Assembly (NCBI RefSeq): GCF_052116585.1
Contig: NZ_JBQKKT010000015.1
Span: 1 to 64,000 of the forward strand
Source: Luteococcus sp052116585
GTDB taxonomy: Bacteria > Actinomycetota > Actinomycetes > Propionibacteriales > Propionibacteriaceae
DNA: 64,000 bases
Reading direction: 5' to 3'
Shown: positions 8,289 through 17,521 of the stretch, piece after piece
How positions within the stretch are numbered: position 1 is the stretch's first letter
How the letters are laid out: the number at the start of each line of letters is the position of its first letter
Translations under genes and position numbers: made by a program
The notes under the pieces: model-generated
Databases searched by the model: none
What the model was told of the DNA's origin: nothing
The model's input: only the letters and a program-made list of their open reading frames with translations

Positions 8289-9278
8289 ATTCCGGAAACT
8301 ATCAGAATTGTTGCCCGCTGGGGGTCCAGCGCGGTGCGAGGCGCAGAAATCGCGCCGGTGGGAGGCCTATCCCGTGCCGAGCCTTCCCCGGTGCGTCGTT
8401 GTGGGACGCGAGCTGGCCAGACCCGTTCGAGCTCATGTAGGCCCGTCGTCGGTCGGGCCCCAATCCCGGCCGACGACGGGCAAGTACCTGCCCGCGATGG
8501 CAATGCCCCGGTCCCCGATGGTGGTGTCCCCGTCCCCACGGGTGGCAGCACCGTTGCCTGGGCGCATCCGCGGTGCGAGCCACCGGGTCCGGCCATCCGC
8601 CGTTCGGTGGGTCGTCCTGCGGCGCGTCGGGCATGAGCCCAACCCTCGCGAGAGGTTGGACGTCATCGGCCGGGCAGGTGATGACCCGGTCGCTTCCCCT
8701 GAGGCGGCGACCGGCGTCGAGAGGTCCGGGAGACGGTCACCCACTGTTCAGTCGTGCGAGCACCCCCTGGATGCAGCTGCGCGACGAGCAGATGGGAGAC
8801 GTGTTCGAATCCCGAAGATGGACTTCTGACCCAGCAATAATTTCTCCCCGCGTGGGTGATGACAAGCTGGATCGCCCATGGATGACCAATCGGCCAGCGA
8901 TGCTGGCCGATTGTCCAGCCTGAGAAGTAGTTGATTGACTGATTGATGGATCAATGTCTTGTTGGTCAACGGATCCGCATGAAAGCGGCGATGGGCGGGC
9001 TGTGTGGCGTGGTGCAGCGCCTGACGACGACCTGACGGATCCCATACAGACAGCAGCCCGATGGAGCGCCAGGCCGCGTGATGTGTCAGGCTGGTTCCGC
9101 ACGAGGTCACGCCAGTGCCGCCCGACTTTCCCCCGTGGGTGGCCGCTGTCCAACCGGACAACCGGATGTGGCGGACGAGCGTCCTTCCCCCGGGGATGCT
9201 CGCGCGGAACCTCGCGCCTTCGAAGATGAGACTGATCGGGCTGCGGGTGCGCAGCGCCGGGAACGGGGATGGATTTCC
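8289..9278. other. Long intergenic stretch without a convincing gene
   Basis: About 990 bp between the response regulator and the roadblock-like gene. Several open frames cross it on both strands, but none shows a ribosome site, protein family motif or plausible composition. Its one clear structural element is the palindrome at 8887-8913. The stretch from about 8830 to 9000 is more AT-rich, with the repeated tetramers TTGA/TGAT at 8930-8956. It may hold an undetected regulatory RNA or be gene-decay debris. Confidence 0.4.
8887..8913. repeat. Perfect 12-bp-arm palindrome
   Basis: CAATCGGCCAGC at 8887-8898 is followed by GAT and the exact reverse complement at 8902-8913. It stands alone in the large intergenic region. 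It could be a strong RNA hairpin, a terminator remnant or a protein-binding site. The downstream bases (TCCAGCCTGAG) give no U-tract. Confidence 0.6.
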
Positions 9279-9647
9279 ATGGCCAATCTGGAATGGGTCG
9301 CAACGTCTGCCATGCAGATCCCGGGTGCCGTCGGTGGCGCCCTGGTGGATCTGGCGTCGGGCATGTGCCTGGTCACCGCGGGCGACCCGGGCTTCAGCCT
9401 GGAGGTGGCCGCCGCTGGCGCCGCCAATGTGGTGCAGGCCAAGCTGCGCACCATGCGTGACCTCGAGGTCGACGAGGAGATCGACGACATCCTGGTGACG
9501 ATTGGCCAGCAGTACCACCTGATGAAGGTGCTCCACAAGGACGAGACCGAGGGTCTGTTCGCCTTCCTGGTGCTGGACCGCCGCACCGGAAACCTTGCCC
9601 TGGCACGTCACAAGATGAAGGCCCTGGTGGACAAGATCACCATCTGA
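9279..9647 (+). CDS. Roadblock/LC7-like domain protein
   Basis: Protein of 122 residues beginning MANLEW at ATG 9279. The pattern is alternating hydrophobic: AMQIPGAVGGALVDLASGMCLVTA is the first strand-turn-strand, followed by a long helix around VVQAKLRTM, DDILVTIGQQYHLMKVL, and LFAFLVLDRRTGNLALARHKMK. This matches the roadblock/LC7 fold found in bacterial GTPase-associated modules. No partner GTPase lies nearby. The open frame extends upstream but is not protein-like. Precise role unknown. Confidence 0.65.
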   Translation: MANLEWVATSAMQIPGAVGGALVDLASGMCLVTAGDPGFSLEVAAAGAANVVQAKLRTMRDLEVDEEIDDILVTIGQQYHLMKVLHKDETEGLFAFLVLDRRTGNLALARHKMKALVDKITI

Positions 9648-9671
9648 TCCACGGTCGGCTCGGCCCGGGCC

Positions 9672-11615
9672 TCAGCCTGCCGCGAGGAAGTCCTTGATGA
9701 GCGGCGCTGCGGTCCGGGAGCCGGACGCACCCTCCTTGACCATCGCAGCCACCGCCAGCTGGTCATTCCACGCGATCATCCAGGCGTGGGTCCTCGGTGG
9801 TGTGTCCGTGCCGAATTCCGCCGTGCCCGTCTTGGCTCCGTCCATCTGGCCGGCCAGCACCTTGCCAGAGCCCGTGCTCACCACGGCCCGCATCATCTCC
9901 TGCAGCTGACGCGCCTCGGTGGCGGTGAGCTCGGCCCCTGTCTGCGTCGGCTTCTTGGTGGCCACCAGCCAGGGAACGACGGTCTTGCCCGAGGCGACCG
10001 AGGCCGCCACCCCGGCCATGGCCATGGGAGAGGCCTCCACGGTGCCCTGGCCAATCATGTTCGCTGCCCTGGTGACCACGTCGCCGCTGGCGGGTACCGA
10101 GCCGTAGAAGGACGAGAATCCGGCGTCGTGGTCCACGCCCATCCCCAGGCTGGCCGCTGCCTGGGCCAGATCGCCGTCGGCCAGCTTCTGGTGTAGCGCC
10201 AGGAAGGACGTGTTGCAGGAGTGGGCCAACGCGTCGGTGAGGCTGATCGTGCCCACCTTGGATGCGGGGAAGTCCGTGTAGTTCTTGAAGACCCGGCCAT
10301 TCACCGTGGTGGTGGCGGTGCACGGCACGGAACTCGACGGCGTGAGCCCCTTGCGCAGCAGGGCCAGTGAGGTGACCACCTTGAACGTGGAGCCGGGGGC
10401 ATAGTGGCCCACCGTGGCATCCGGATTGGCGCCTGCGGCGGGCGAATTGGCCGCGGCCAGCACGTCGCCGCTGCCCACCTTCAGCACCACCAGTGAGGCA
10501 ATCCCCTTCTGCTGGGCCAGGGCCTGCTCGGCGCGCTCCTGGAGATTCCGGTCCAGGCTGGTCGCCAGCTCCTGGCCGGGCCGGGCAGCTTGATCGTGCA
10601 GCACCCGCACCACTGGCGAGGCGCTGGATCTGGGTTCCAGGGCCGGCGTGGGCGACGGGCCGGCGTCGTTGCCGGACTGGCTGCGGCGCACCACCTCCAG
10701 ACGATGGCCCACGGTTCCTCGCAGCTGTGCGTCGTAACGCTTCTGCAGGCCGCTGGTGCCCACCACGTCGCCCGGCAGCACGTCGCCGTGGGATTCCTTC
10801 ACGATCTCCGCCCCCGCCTCGCTCGCGCCGCCAAGAATGCCCACCGCGAAGGTCGCGCTGGGCGCCAGTGGAATCTCCACCGGCACCACCTGCACGCCCG
10901 CGAGCTCCTTGACCTCCAGCGGGACGCGGCCCTCGCGGAGTGTCAGGGCGGGTACGAAGGCCTGCGCGCCGGCAGCGGCCACCTTCGTGGCGTAGCTGTC
11001 GGCGTCGACGTCGACCAACGCGGCGAGGGTGCGCGCGGTGGTCTCCCACTCCTGCTGGCCGGTGGCGGCCTTGTCCACGCCCACTCGGTAGGCGACGGTG
11101 GGCTCCACCAGGGCCAGTCCGTCCGACGAGGTGATCGCGGCGCGGCGCGGCACGTCGCGGATGTGCCGCAGGCGCGTCCCGCCGTCGAGCGAGTCATGGA
11201 CGATGCTGGGCTTCCACTCGACAGCCCAGGCGCCGTCGCGCTGGGTGAGCGTGGCGGTACTGCTCCAGCGGACGGCCTGGCTGCCCAAGGTCAGCTCCTG
11301 GTCAAGCCGCGCTCGTGCGGTGCCGGCGGCATGGTCGTAGGTGACCTCGCCCGGGCGCACCACCGGCCGCAGCCCGTCCATCCCGCCCATGATCACGCCC
11401 AGTTCCTGGTTGGCTTGGGTGGCCGTCACGTCCAGCGCCACCTTCTCCAGCGATCCGCGGGTCAGCCCCGCGGCCAGGGCCTGTACTGCGGTGGTGGCCG
11501 ACGGCACGCCCTCCGGGGGCTCGGTGGGTGACGCCTTGGTGGTGCAGCTCGCGGCGCCGAGTGTCAGGCACAGTGCCAGGGCGAGCGGGGTGGTGGTGCG
11601 TGCTGCTGGTGTCAC
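9672..11615 (-). CDS. Lipoprotein penicillin-binding protein (transpeptidase, NTF2-like N domain)
   Basis: Protein of 647 residues with a lipoprotein signal (LGAASC, Cys24). The N-terminal third resembles the MecA-type NTF2-like and dimerisation regions of class B penicillin-binding proteins. The transpeptidase domain has all three active-site motifs: STFK (about residue 409), SCN in LAHSCNTSF and KTGTAE (about 594). It cross-links peptidoglycan on the outer face of the membrane. Being lipid-anchored rather than having an uncleaved transmembrane anchor is the notable point. It is monocistronic. Confidence 0.88.
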   Translation of the reverse strand: MTPAARTTTPLALALCLTLGAASCTTKASPTEPPEGVPSATTAVQALAAGLTRGSLEKVALDVTATQANQELGVIMGGMDGLRPVVRPGEVTYDHAAGTARARLDQELTLGSQAVRWSSTATLTQRDGAWAVEWKPSIVHDSLDGGTRLRHIRDVPRRAAITSSDGLALVEPTVAYRVGVDKAATGQQEWETTARTLAALVDVDADSYATKVAAAGAQAFVPALTLREGRVPLEVKELAGVQVVPVEIPLAPSATFAVGILGGASEAGAEIVKESHGDVLPGDVVGTSGLQKRYDAQLRGTVGHRLEVVRRSQSGNDAGPSPTPALEPRSSASPVVRVLHDQAARPGQELATSLDRNLQERAEQALAQQKGIASLVVLKVGSGDVLAAANSPAAGANPDATVGHYAPGSTFKVVTSLALLRKGLTPSSSVPCTATTTVNGRVFKNYTDFPASKVGTISLTDALAHSCNTSFLALHQKLADGDLAQAAASLGMGVDHDAGFSSFYGSVPASGDVVTRAANMIGQGTVEASPMAMAGVAASVASGKTVVPWLVATKKPTQTGAELTATEARQLQEMMRAVVSTGSGKVLAGQMDGAKTGTAEFGTDTPPRTHAWMIAWNDQLAVAAMVKEGASGSRTAAPLIKDFLAAG

Positions 11616-11714
11616 GGGGCCTCCTGGGGTCGGCTCGATGCTAGGGGTAGCCCATCCCGCGACGCTCTCGGGGTGCCCGCCGGTGGCGGGGTTGGCCGGT
11701 GGTGACGTGGTGGT

Positions 11715-11954
11715 TCAGTGCTGGGTGATCGACTGCACCAGGGGCCGCACGTGGAAGCTGCTGGCGGGATTCGACGCGGCGCGGGTTGTCGCGGAGCGCT
11801 CCGCCAGGCGTCGGTTGGGAAAACAGCCGTGGATCGTCTCGGTGCTGGGGCCGGCGCGGTGGGGGTGGGGGCGGCTCTCGACGCACAGCCAGCCCAGGAT
11901 CCCCCTGGCTTCGGTGAACTTCTCCCGGCGCGTGTGGGGAGCGCGGGTGGTCAT
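11715..11954 (-). CDS. Small basic hypothetical protein
   Basis: Possible 79-residue gene from ATG 11954, with GAGGGG 8 nt upstream. Nearly every third codon position is G or C, which favours real coding. The product is Arg/His/Ser-rich with two cysteines and no signal peptide or membrane segment. It is not recognised as a known family. It lies upstream of the penicillin-binding protein gene on the same strand, with about 100 bp between, so it might be co-transcribed with it. Confidence 0.45.
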   Translation of the reverse strand: MTTRAPHTRREKFTEARGILGWLCVESRPHPHRAGPSTETIHGCFPNRRLAERSATTRAASNPASSFHVRPLVQSITQH

Positions 11955-12067
11955 CTGTGGAGCCCCTCTGGTCTGGGGGTGCAGGGTGCACCCCATGGAA
12001 TTGTCTCAGGTGTCTGGACATGTCTCGGGTCGTCTGAAAACCCGCTCACAAATGTATGACGACTGAC

Positions 12068-12096
12068 TTCACTGAAGCCAATCTGAAGACTATATT
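12068..12096 (+). promoter_or_regulatory. Promoter of the surface-protein gene
   Basis: TTCACT (12068-12073) and TATATT (12091-12096) are separated by 17 bp, about 48 bp before the ATG at 12144. The region is AT-rich compared with its surroundings, consistent with a primary-sigma-factor promoter. Confidence 0.55.
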
Positions 12097-12143
12097 CCCA
12101 CTCATATTGCTCAACGGGTGAAGCATAGGGATTGGGGATTTCG

Positions 12144-14057
12144 ATGAATTGTGACTCGACGAGGGGTGTCAAGCATCGCCTGCCGTGGTGGGGGCTGCTT
12201 GCCGTGGCGTGCGCGCTGCTCTTTTCGTGGCTGCCCGCCACGCCGGCCCGGGCCGCGACGGCTGACGTGCTGGATCCGGCCAGCGTGGTCATTACCCGAA
12301 TGGACGGCCAGGGCGGTCCGCTGACCGTCTATGAATGGACCCGGCTCGATGCCCACTTCGACACTGCGGGCAAGGCGGTGCAGCCGGGTGACAGCTTCAG
12401 CATCCAGTTGCCAGCCGGTCTCTCCGTCGGGGAACAGGTCTTCAGTGTGCGCAATGACACCGGTGACAGTGACGTGGCCATCTGCCGCGTCGACGGTCTG
12501 GCGTCAGCCACCATGACCTGCACCTTCACCGACTATGTCTCCTCGCATCCCGGGATCCAGGGAGGCGTGTGGATGCAGGCCTTCGTGACCGACGAGACCG
12601 TCGAGTCCCAGGTTCCGGTGTCGGTGAACGGCCAGGTCCTGATGGTGGACCTGCCCGGCGATGCGCCGATCGGCCCCAAGCCCCCGGGCACCGGCTTCAC
12701 CCAGATCCCCGACGGCTTCGCCAAGACCGGCTACCTGGAGGAGGGCAACCAGAATGTGCAGCAGTGGCAGGTCTACATCCCTGCTGGTGACAAGCAGGCG
12801 CCCTTCGTGGTGACCGACACCATGGACCCCCGCCTGAGCCTCTATACCGAGAGTTGGCCGTGCAAGCCCCAGATGCATGAGGCTCCCGGTGGTCTGGCTG
12901 GCGCCCAGCAGGCGCAGTGGGTGGACCACCTGGAAGGTGACCTGTGGACACTGGACGCCATCAATCCCAAGAGCCTGACCTTCACGGTCCGGCAGCCCGT
13001 ACCCACCAGCTACTACAAGTTGACCTACTGCACCAGCGTCGACGATCCCACCCAGGTGCGCCCCGGTGATGTCTTCACCAACCGCGCGGAGTTTGCGACG
13101 CAGACCGCCAGCCACAGTCTGGTGCGTCAGGCGCGCGGTGGCGGCATTGCCGACGGTCCCGGATTTGGCACCGTCGGCTTCTACAAGACCTACCTGGCCG
13201 GCGACGCGGCCCATCTGGTGCCCAACGATCTGGTGTACACGGCCCGGGCCAGCTGGACCGTTGATGGTGTGACGACCACGCGAGACATCGAGATGCTTGC
13301 CGGTTCCCATGACCCGGTGCTCATCTCTGGGCTGCCCGTGGGGACTCGGGTGGTGGTCTCGGAGCCCACGATTCCCGCCGTCGACGGAGTGCAGTGGGGC
13401 GAGCCCGTCTGGGGCTCCCCTGGGCTTGAAGGTGTTGAGGTGGCTGCCGATCGCAGCAGCGTCGCGATCACCGTGGGTGACCGGACCCAGCAGTACGCCA
13501 CCGTGACGAACACGGCGAACCGTGTGCCCGAGCCCACCCCGACTCCGGAGGTGACGCCGACCAGCACGCCGACTCCGAAGGTGACGCCGACCAGCACGCC
13601 GACTCCGGAGGCGACGCCCACCCCGACTCCGTCTCCGGAGGTGACGCCGAGTCCCACGCCGGAGGTGACGCCCACACCGGAGGTGACGCCGAGTCCCACG
13701 CCGGAGGTGACGCCCACACCGGAGGTGACGCCGAGTCCCACGCCGGAGGTGACGCCGAGTCCCACGCCGGAGGTGACGCCCACACCGGAGGTGACGCCGA
13801 ATCCCTCGCCGACTGCTGAGGTGACTCCCACGCCGTCTCCGGAGGTGACGCCGACCAGCACGCCGACTCCGGAGGCCACGCCCACGCCCACGCCGACCCC
13901 GGAGGTGGCGCCGACCAGCACGCGCACCGCGGAGGAACCCACCATGGTGCGTCCGTCGGTGATGCCGCGCACCGGCGATGAGTCGGGCGGCTCGAATGGA
14001 GCGATCCTGGGGATGGCGGCGTTGGTGGCCGTGGCTCTCCTGACGCGTCGTCGCTGA
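12144..14057 (+). CDS. Cell-wall-anchored adhesin-like surface protein (MPRTG sorting signal)
   Basis: Protein of 637 residues. A signal peptide ends near ARAA (about residue 36). Residues about 40-310 look like paired adhesin Ig-like domains of the SdrG/collagen-binding type (PGDSFSIQLPAGLSVG..., a second domain from about 175). A further small beta-domain of DUF5979 type runs to about 455 (FYKTYLAGDAA...VTNTANRV). Then comes a Pro-Glu-Val-Thr stalk of about 135 residues, and a C-terminal sorting signal MPRTGDESGG, hydrophobic helix and RRR tail. Sortase would cleave between Thr and Gly; MPRTG is a variant of LPXTG. Ligand unknown. A good promoter precedes it and a terminator follows. Confidence 0.85.
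   Translation: MNCDSTRGVKHRLPWWGLLAVACALLFSWLPATPARAATADVLDPASVVITRMDGQGGPLTVYEWTRLDAHFDTAGKAVQPGDSFSIQLPAGLSVGEQVFSVRNDTGDSDVAICRVDGLASATMTCTFTDYVSSHPGIQGGVWMQAFVTDETVESQVPVSVNGQVLMVDLPGDAPIGPKPPGTGFTQIPDGFAKTGYLEEGNQNVQQWQVYIPAGDKQAPFVVTDTMDPRLSLYTESWPCKPQMHEAPGGLAGAQQAQWVDHLEGDLWTLDAINPKSLTFTVRQPVPTSYYKLTYCTSVDDPTQVRPGDVFTNRAEFATQTASHSLVRQARGGGIADGPGFGTVGFYKTYLAGDAAHLVPNDLVYTARASWTVDGVTTTRDIEMLAGSHDPVLISGLPVGTRVVVSEPTIPAVDGVQWGEPVWGSPGLEGVEVAADRSSVAITVGDRTQQYATVTNTANRVPEPTPTPEVTPTSTPTPKVTPTSTPTPEATPTPTPSPEVTPSPTPEVTPTPEVTPSPTPEVTPTPEVTPSPTPEVTPSPTPEVTPTPEVTPNPSPTAEVTPTPSPEVTPTSTPTPEATPTPTPTPEVAPTSTRTAEEPTMVRPSVMPRTGDESGGSNGAILGMAALVAVALLTRRR
13527..13925 (+). repeat. PEVTPTPT-type codon repeat (wall-spanning stalk)
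   Basis: About 400 bp of near-identical short repeats encoding PEVTP followed by TPT, SPT or TST variants. The middle part alternates EVTPSPTP and EVTPTP in almost exact DNA copies, so copy number should vary between strains by slippage or recombination. It forms an extended stalk that lifts the adhesin domains away from the wall. Confidence 0.85.
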
Positions 14058-14092
14058 GCGCGTCCCGTCGTCGGGATTCCCGACCTGATTTG

Positions 14093-14124
14093 AGGGGTCG
14101 GCCATCGCTGGGTGGCCGACCCCT
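14093..14124 (+). terminator. Terminator of the surface-protein gene
   Basis: Perfect 12-bp GC-rich stem (14093-14104 and 14113-14124) with an 8-nt loop, 36 bp after the stop codon at 14057. Confidence 0.8.
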
Positions 14125-14232
14125 TGCGCGTCCGTAGACGCGCGTCGGGCTGGTGAGGAATGAAAGGGGACCCCCACCCGTTATGATGGTTGAAACGTAA
14201 ACAATCCAGCCCGTGCGGCCAAGGAGGCAGCC

Positions 14233-15408
14233 ATGCAGATCGGCATCTTCACCATCGGCGACGTCACCGCCGACCCCACCAATGGCACGATCCCCTCGGA
14301 GCACGAGCGGATCAAGGCCACCGTCGCCATCGCGAAGAAGGCCGAGGACATCGGTCTCGACGTCTTCGCCACCGGTGAGCACCACAACCCGCCCTTCATC
14401 GCGCCGGCGAACCCGCCGATCCTGATGGCCCACCTGGCGGCGCAGACCAAGAACCTCATCCTCTCGACGGCCACCACCCTGATCACCACCAATGACCCGG
14501 TGCGGCTGGCCGAGGACTACGCCTATGCCCAGCACCTGGCCGACGGTCGAATCGACCTGATGCTGGGCCGCGGCAACACGGGTCCCGTCTATCCGTGGTT
14601 CGGCAAGGACATCCGTCAGGGCATCAACCTGGCCCTGGAGAACTACAACCTGCTGCACCGACTGTGGCGGGAGGACGTCGTCGACTGGCAGGGCAAGTTC
14701 CGCACCCCGCTGCAGGGCTTCACCGCCACGCCGCGTCCCCTCGACGAGATCCCGCCCTTCGTCTGGCACGGCTCCATCCGTTCTCCGGAGATCGCGGAGC
14801 AGGCCGCCTACTACGGTGACGGCTTCTTCCACAACAACATCTTCTGGAACATCGAGCACACCAGTCAGATGGTCAACCTCTACCGCCAGCGCTTCGAGCA
14901 CTACGCGCACGGCAAGGCGGAGCACGCCATCGTCGGTCTGGGTGGCCAGTTCTTCATGCGCAAGAACTCGCAGGATGCCGTCAAGGAATTCCGGCCCTAC
15001 TTCGACAATGCCCCGGTCTACGGCCATGGCCCGTCGCTGGAGGAGTTCAGCACCATGACCCCGCTGACCGTGGGTTCGCCGCAGCAGGTACTGGAGCGCT
15101 ACCTGGGCATGACCGAGCATGTGGGTCACTACCAGCGCCAGCTCTTCCTGATCGACCACGCTGGTCTGCCGCTGAAGACCGTGCTGGAGCAGATGGACCT
15201 GCTGGGCGAGATCCTGCCCGAGATGCGCAAGGGCTACGCCGAGGGCCGTCCCGCCGACATCCCCGAGGCGCCGACCCATGCGTCGATGGTGGCCGAGCGC
15301 GGTGCGGTGGCCGAGGCTGCTCAGGATCGCTTTGGTGGGGAGTATCACTTCGGCGATCGCAAGGACATCTGGACCGGTACGAGTGATCGCGACCAGAACG
15401 AGATCTGA
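14233..15408 (+). CDS. FMN-dependent luciferase-like monooxygenase (CE1758-type)
   Basis: Protein of 391 residues with a strong AAGGAGG SD before ATG 14233. It is a bacterial-luciferase-type TIM barrel: MQIGIFTIGD start, ATGEHHNPPF, LSTATTLITTNDPVRLAEDYA and DLMLGRGNTGPVYPWFGKD, with flavin-phosphate-binding segments towards the C-terminus (LTVGSPQQVLERY). It would use FMNH2 and O2 on an unknown substrate. This subtype usually sits beside a dedicated FMN reductase; here that partner is probably the gene at 17640, two genes away. Upstream, GTTGAAACGT at about 14189 hints at a regulatory site. Confidence 0.85.
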   Translation: MQIGIFTIGDVTADPTNGTIPSEHERIKATVAIAKKAEDIGLDVFATGEHHNPPFIAPANPPILMAHLAAQTKNLILSTATTLITTNDPVRLAEDYAYAQHLADGRIDLMLGRGNTGPVYPWFGKDIRQGINLALENYNLLHRLWREDVVDWQGKFRTPLQGFTATPRPLDEIPPFVWHGSIRSPEIAEQAAYYGDGFFHNNIFWNIEHTSQMVNLYRQRFEHYAHGKAEHAIVGLGGQFFMRKNSQDAVKEFRPYFDNAPVYGHGPSLEEFSTMTPLTVGSPQQVLERYLGMTEHVGHYQRQLFLIDHAGLPLKTVLEQMDLLGEILPEMRKGYAEGRPADIPEAPTHASMVAERGAVAEAAQDRFGGEYHFGDRKDIWTGTSDRDQNEI

Positions 15409-15448
15409 GCCTTGCGAGTCCTGACTCTCGCGAGTCTGGACCAGCACG

Positions 15449-15487
15449 ACGATGGCGTGTCACCCCCGGTGGGTGGCACGCCATCGT
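15449..15487 (+). terminator. Terminator after the monooxygenase
   Basis: An 11-bp stem ACGATGGCGTG/CACGCCATCGT (15449-15459 and 15477-15487) extends inward by a T-G pair and CACCC/GGGTG. It is followed by TTCCGTTT. It lies 40 bp after the stop of the monooxygenase gene. The rest of the 320-bp gap to 15730 shows no gene. Confidence 0.8.
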
Positions 15488-15729
15488 TCCGTTTCGGCGC
15501 GATCGGTCCATTCCTCGGCATTCCTTTGCACCAAACCATTACGGAGGACATAATTCGTGGTGGTGGGTCCCTGGGGTGGGCATGTAGTCCATTCAGGGGA
15601 CATTTCGACCCCCATTCCTGACGGCCGCGTGTGGAATCCGCTGGGAGCTTGGGAACTGTCGGAGCCGTCCCATAACGTCTTCCACAGACGCCGGGTCGGG
15701 GGGCCCACCGTCGGAAACTAGGGGGAACA

Positions 15730-16131
15730 ATGCTGGCAACGAGCCAGAATCGGGGATCTGCGCTGCACCGCACTGCGAGCCTTGCCATGGTCGCATTCGC
15801 ATCGGGAACGGTGGCCGTTGCGGCCATCGAGTCCGGCGCCACGTGGGCCGTCCTGCTCGTGCTGCCGCTGGCCGTGATGCTCGGGCTCGAGCTGTCCGCA
15901 CGGCGCCCGTCCGGAATGCACATCGACGAGGCCAGCGCGCCCGTCATCGAGCAGCCTGCCGCCGCCACCGTGACCGCCAGCCCCGTCGTCAGCCTTGCCG
16001 ACTACCGCGCGATGCGTCCGCAGACCGACGCCATCGTGGCCCGTGAGGATGCGGCAGCGCAGGAGGGCGAGGCCGAGGTGGTCCAGCTCGACTTCCGCCG
16101 CTCCGCCCACGCCCTGCGCGCCATCGTCTGA
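15730..16131 (+). CDS. Small membrane protein of unknown function
   Basis: Protein of 133 residues; ATG 15730 is preceded by AGGGGG 4 nt upstream. Two adjacent hydrophobic segments (about residues 14-35 and 38-57) form a membrane hairpin. The polar C-terminal tail has a SLADYRAMRPQTD motif and an acidic stretch. No family recognised. It is a single gene between two terminators. Confidence 0.65.
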   Translation: MLATSQNRGSALHRTASLAMVAFASGTVAVAAIESGATWAVLLVLPLAVMLGLELSARRPSGMHIDEASAPVIEQPAAATVTASPVVSLADYRAMRPQTDAIVAREDAAAQEGEAEVVQLDFRRSAHALRAIV

Positions 16132-16150
16132 GCGCGCACCACGACTTTGC

Positions 16151-16187
16151 ACTCGGCGCCTGTCCCCACTGGGGTCAGGCGCCGAGT
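16151..16187. terminator. Bidirectional terminator
   Basis: A 12-bp stem (16151-16162 and 16176-16187) plus an inner CCCC/GGGG extension lies between the convergent ends of the small membrane protein (16131) and the MATE gene (16175). The stem overlaps the last codons of the MATE gene, so it can stop transcription from both sides. Confidence 0.75.
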
Positions 16188-17521
16188 CGCATCCACGCCG
16201 TGGTGCGGGCGCGCAGCACCAGGGTCACCACCCGTGCCACCAGGTAGCCGCCGTAGGCGACCCAGAGCCAGATGACCCCGGCGTTCACGTGGTTCACCAT
16301 CAGCGCCAGGGGCACGTAGAAGACCGTCGCCAGGAAACCGGCAAGGGACAGGTAGCGGGCATCTCCGGCGCCGATCAACACCCCGTCGAGGACGAAGACG
16401 ATCCCACCGATCGGGGTGATCAGGGCCAGGACCAGCAGCAGGCTCAGCAGCAGATCCTGCACTCGCGCGTCGGGGGTGAAGACCGACGCCAGCGGGCCGC
16501 GCACCAGGACCAATAGCAGGCCGAAGATGACGCCCCCGCCCACACCCCACCAGCACAGCTTGGCCGTGATCGCCCGCACTCGGTCTGGCCGACGAGCTCC
16601 CAATTCGTGGCCCACCAGGGCTTGGGCCGCGATGGCGAGCGCGTCGAGGGCCAAGCAGATGAAGGCCCAGATGGAATTGGTGACCTGGTGACCGGCCAGC
16701 CCGATGGCGCCCGAGCGCGCCGCCACCATCACCGTCACCGCCAGGCTCAGCTGCAGCCACACGCTGCGCAGCACCAGCCACACGCCGCCGCGGGCCGCCT
16801 CCAGCACGCCCGCGAGGTTCACCCGCAGAGGTGTCCCGGCTGCCCGGGCTCCGCGCAGTACCACCCAGGCCAGGGTTGCCGAGCCCACGGCCTGGGCCAG
16901 CACCGTGCCCAGGGCCGAACCGCGAATGCCCATGTCCAGCCGGTACATGAAGAACCAGTTCAGCGCGATGTTCACCAGATTCATGCTGACGGCCACCACC
17001 AGCGGGGTGCGGGTGTCCTTGAGGCCTCGCAGGACACCCGTCGAGGCCAACATGAGGAGCAGCATGGGCAGACCCCAGCCGGCGATGTGCAAGTAGTCGA
17101 CGGCCTGCGCCGAGACGTCGGCCGTCCCGCCATACCAGCCGATCACCGTACCGGCCCCGAAGCGCAGCCCGATGGCGATCAGCAGGCCGAGCCCGACGCC
17201 CAACGCCATCCCGTCGATTCCACCGGCCAGGGCCCGGGCCCGGTTGCCGGAGCCGATCCGTCGCGCCACCAGCGAGGTGGTGCCGTAGGCCAGGAAGACG
17301 CACAGCCCGTTGATGATGCCCATCACGCTGCTGGCCAGGCCGAGCCCGGCGAGCTGGGTGGTGCCCAGGTGTCCGACCATGGCCGAGTCGGCCATCAGCA
17401 GCAGGGGTTCGCTGACCAGCGTGGCGAAGGCCGGGATGGCCAGCGCCGCGATCTCTCGGCCGAGCGGGCGGGGCTCAACGTCGTGCTCAGGCAGGGATTC
17501 GTGGGCAGTCACGTCGGCCAC
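16175..17521 (-). CDS. MATE-family efflux transporter, DinF-like
   Basis: Protein of 448 residues with twelve hydrophobic segments in two six-segment bundles. MATE hallmarks include PLLLMADSAMVGHLGTTQLAGLGLASSV in the first segment pair, LRGLKDTRTPLVVA, and ALVGHELGARRPDRV in the second half. It would export cationic drugs or metabolites using a Na+ or H+ gradient. GTG 17521 is used; GTG 17512 is an alternative. It is convergent with the small membrane gene and divergent from the FMN reductase. Confidence 0.85.
   Translation of the reverse strand: MADVTAHESLPEHDVEPRPLGREIAALAIPAFATLVSEPLLLMADSAMVGHLGTTQLAGLGLASSVMGIINGLCVFLAYGTTSLVARRIGSGNRARALAGGIDGMALGVGLGLLIAIGLRFGAGTVIGWYGGTADVSAQAVDYLHIAGWGLPMLLLMLASTGVLRGLKDTRTPLVVAVSMNLVNIALNWFFMYRLDMGIRGSALGTVLAQAVGSATLAWVVLRGARAAGTPLRVNLAGVLEAARGGVWLVLRSVWLQLSLAVTVMVAARSGAIGLAGHQVTNSIWAFICLALDALAIAAQALVGHELGARRPDRVRAITAKLCWWGVGGGVIFGLLLVLVRGPLASVFTPDARVQDLLLSLLLVLALITPIGGIVFVLDGVLIGAGDARYLSLAGFLATVFYVPLALMVNHVNAGVIWLWVAYGGYLVARVVTLVLRARTTAWMRLGA

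Noticed and set aside
8302..8829. Overlapping open frames on both strands between the response regulator and the roadblock gene
   Set aside because: No SD sites, no motif, and low-complexity Arg/Pro/Gly composition expected from random high-GC DNA.
13527..13925. Possible CRISPR array from regularly spaced repeats
   Set aside because: The repeats are in-frame short codon repeats without unique spacers, and no cas genes are present. The same holds for 39121-39250 and 42904-42988.
12504..14177. Arg/His-rich antisense frame with regular RRHLR repeats across the adhesin stalk
   Set aside because: The repeats are the complement of the PEVT codon repeat; no start signal or protein-like region outside it.
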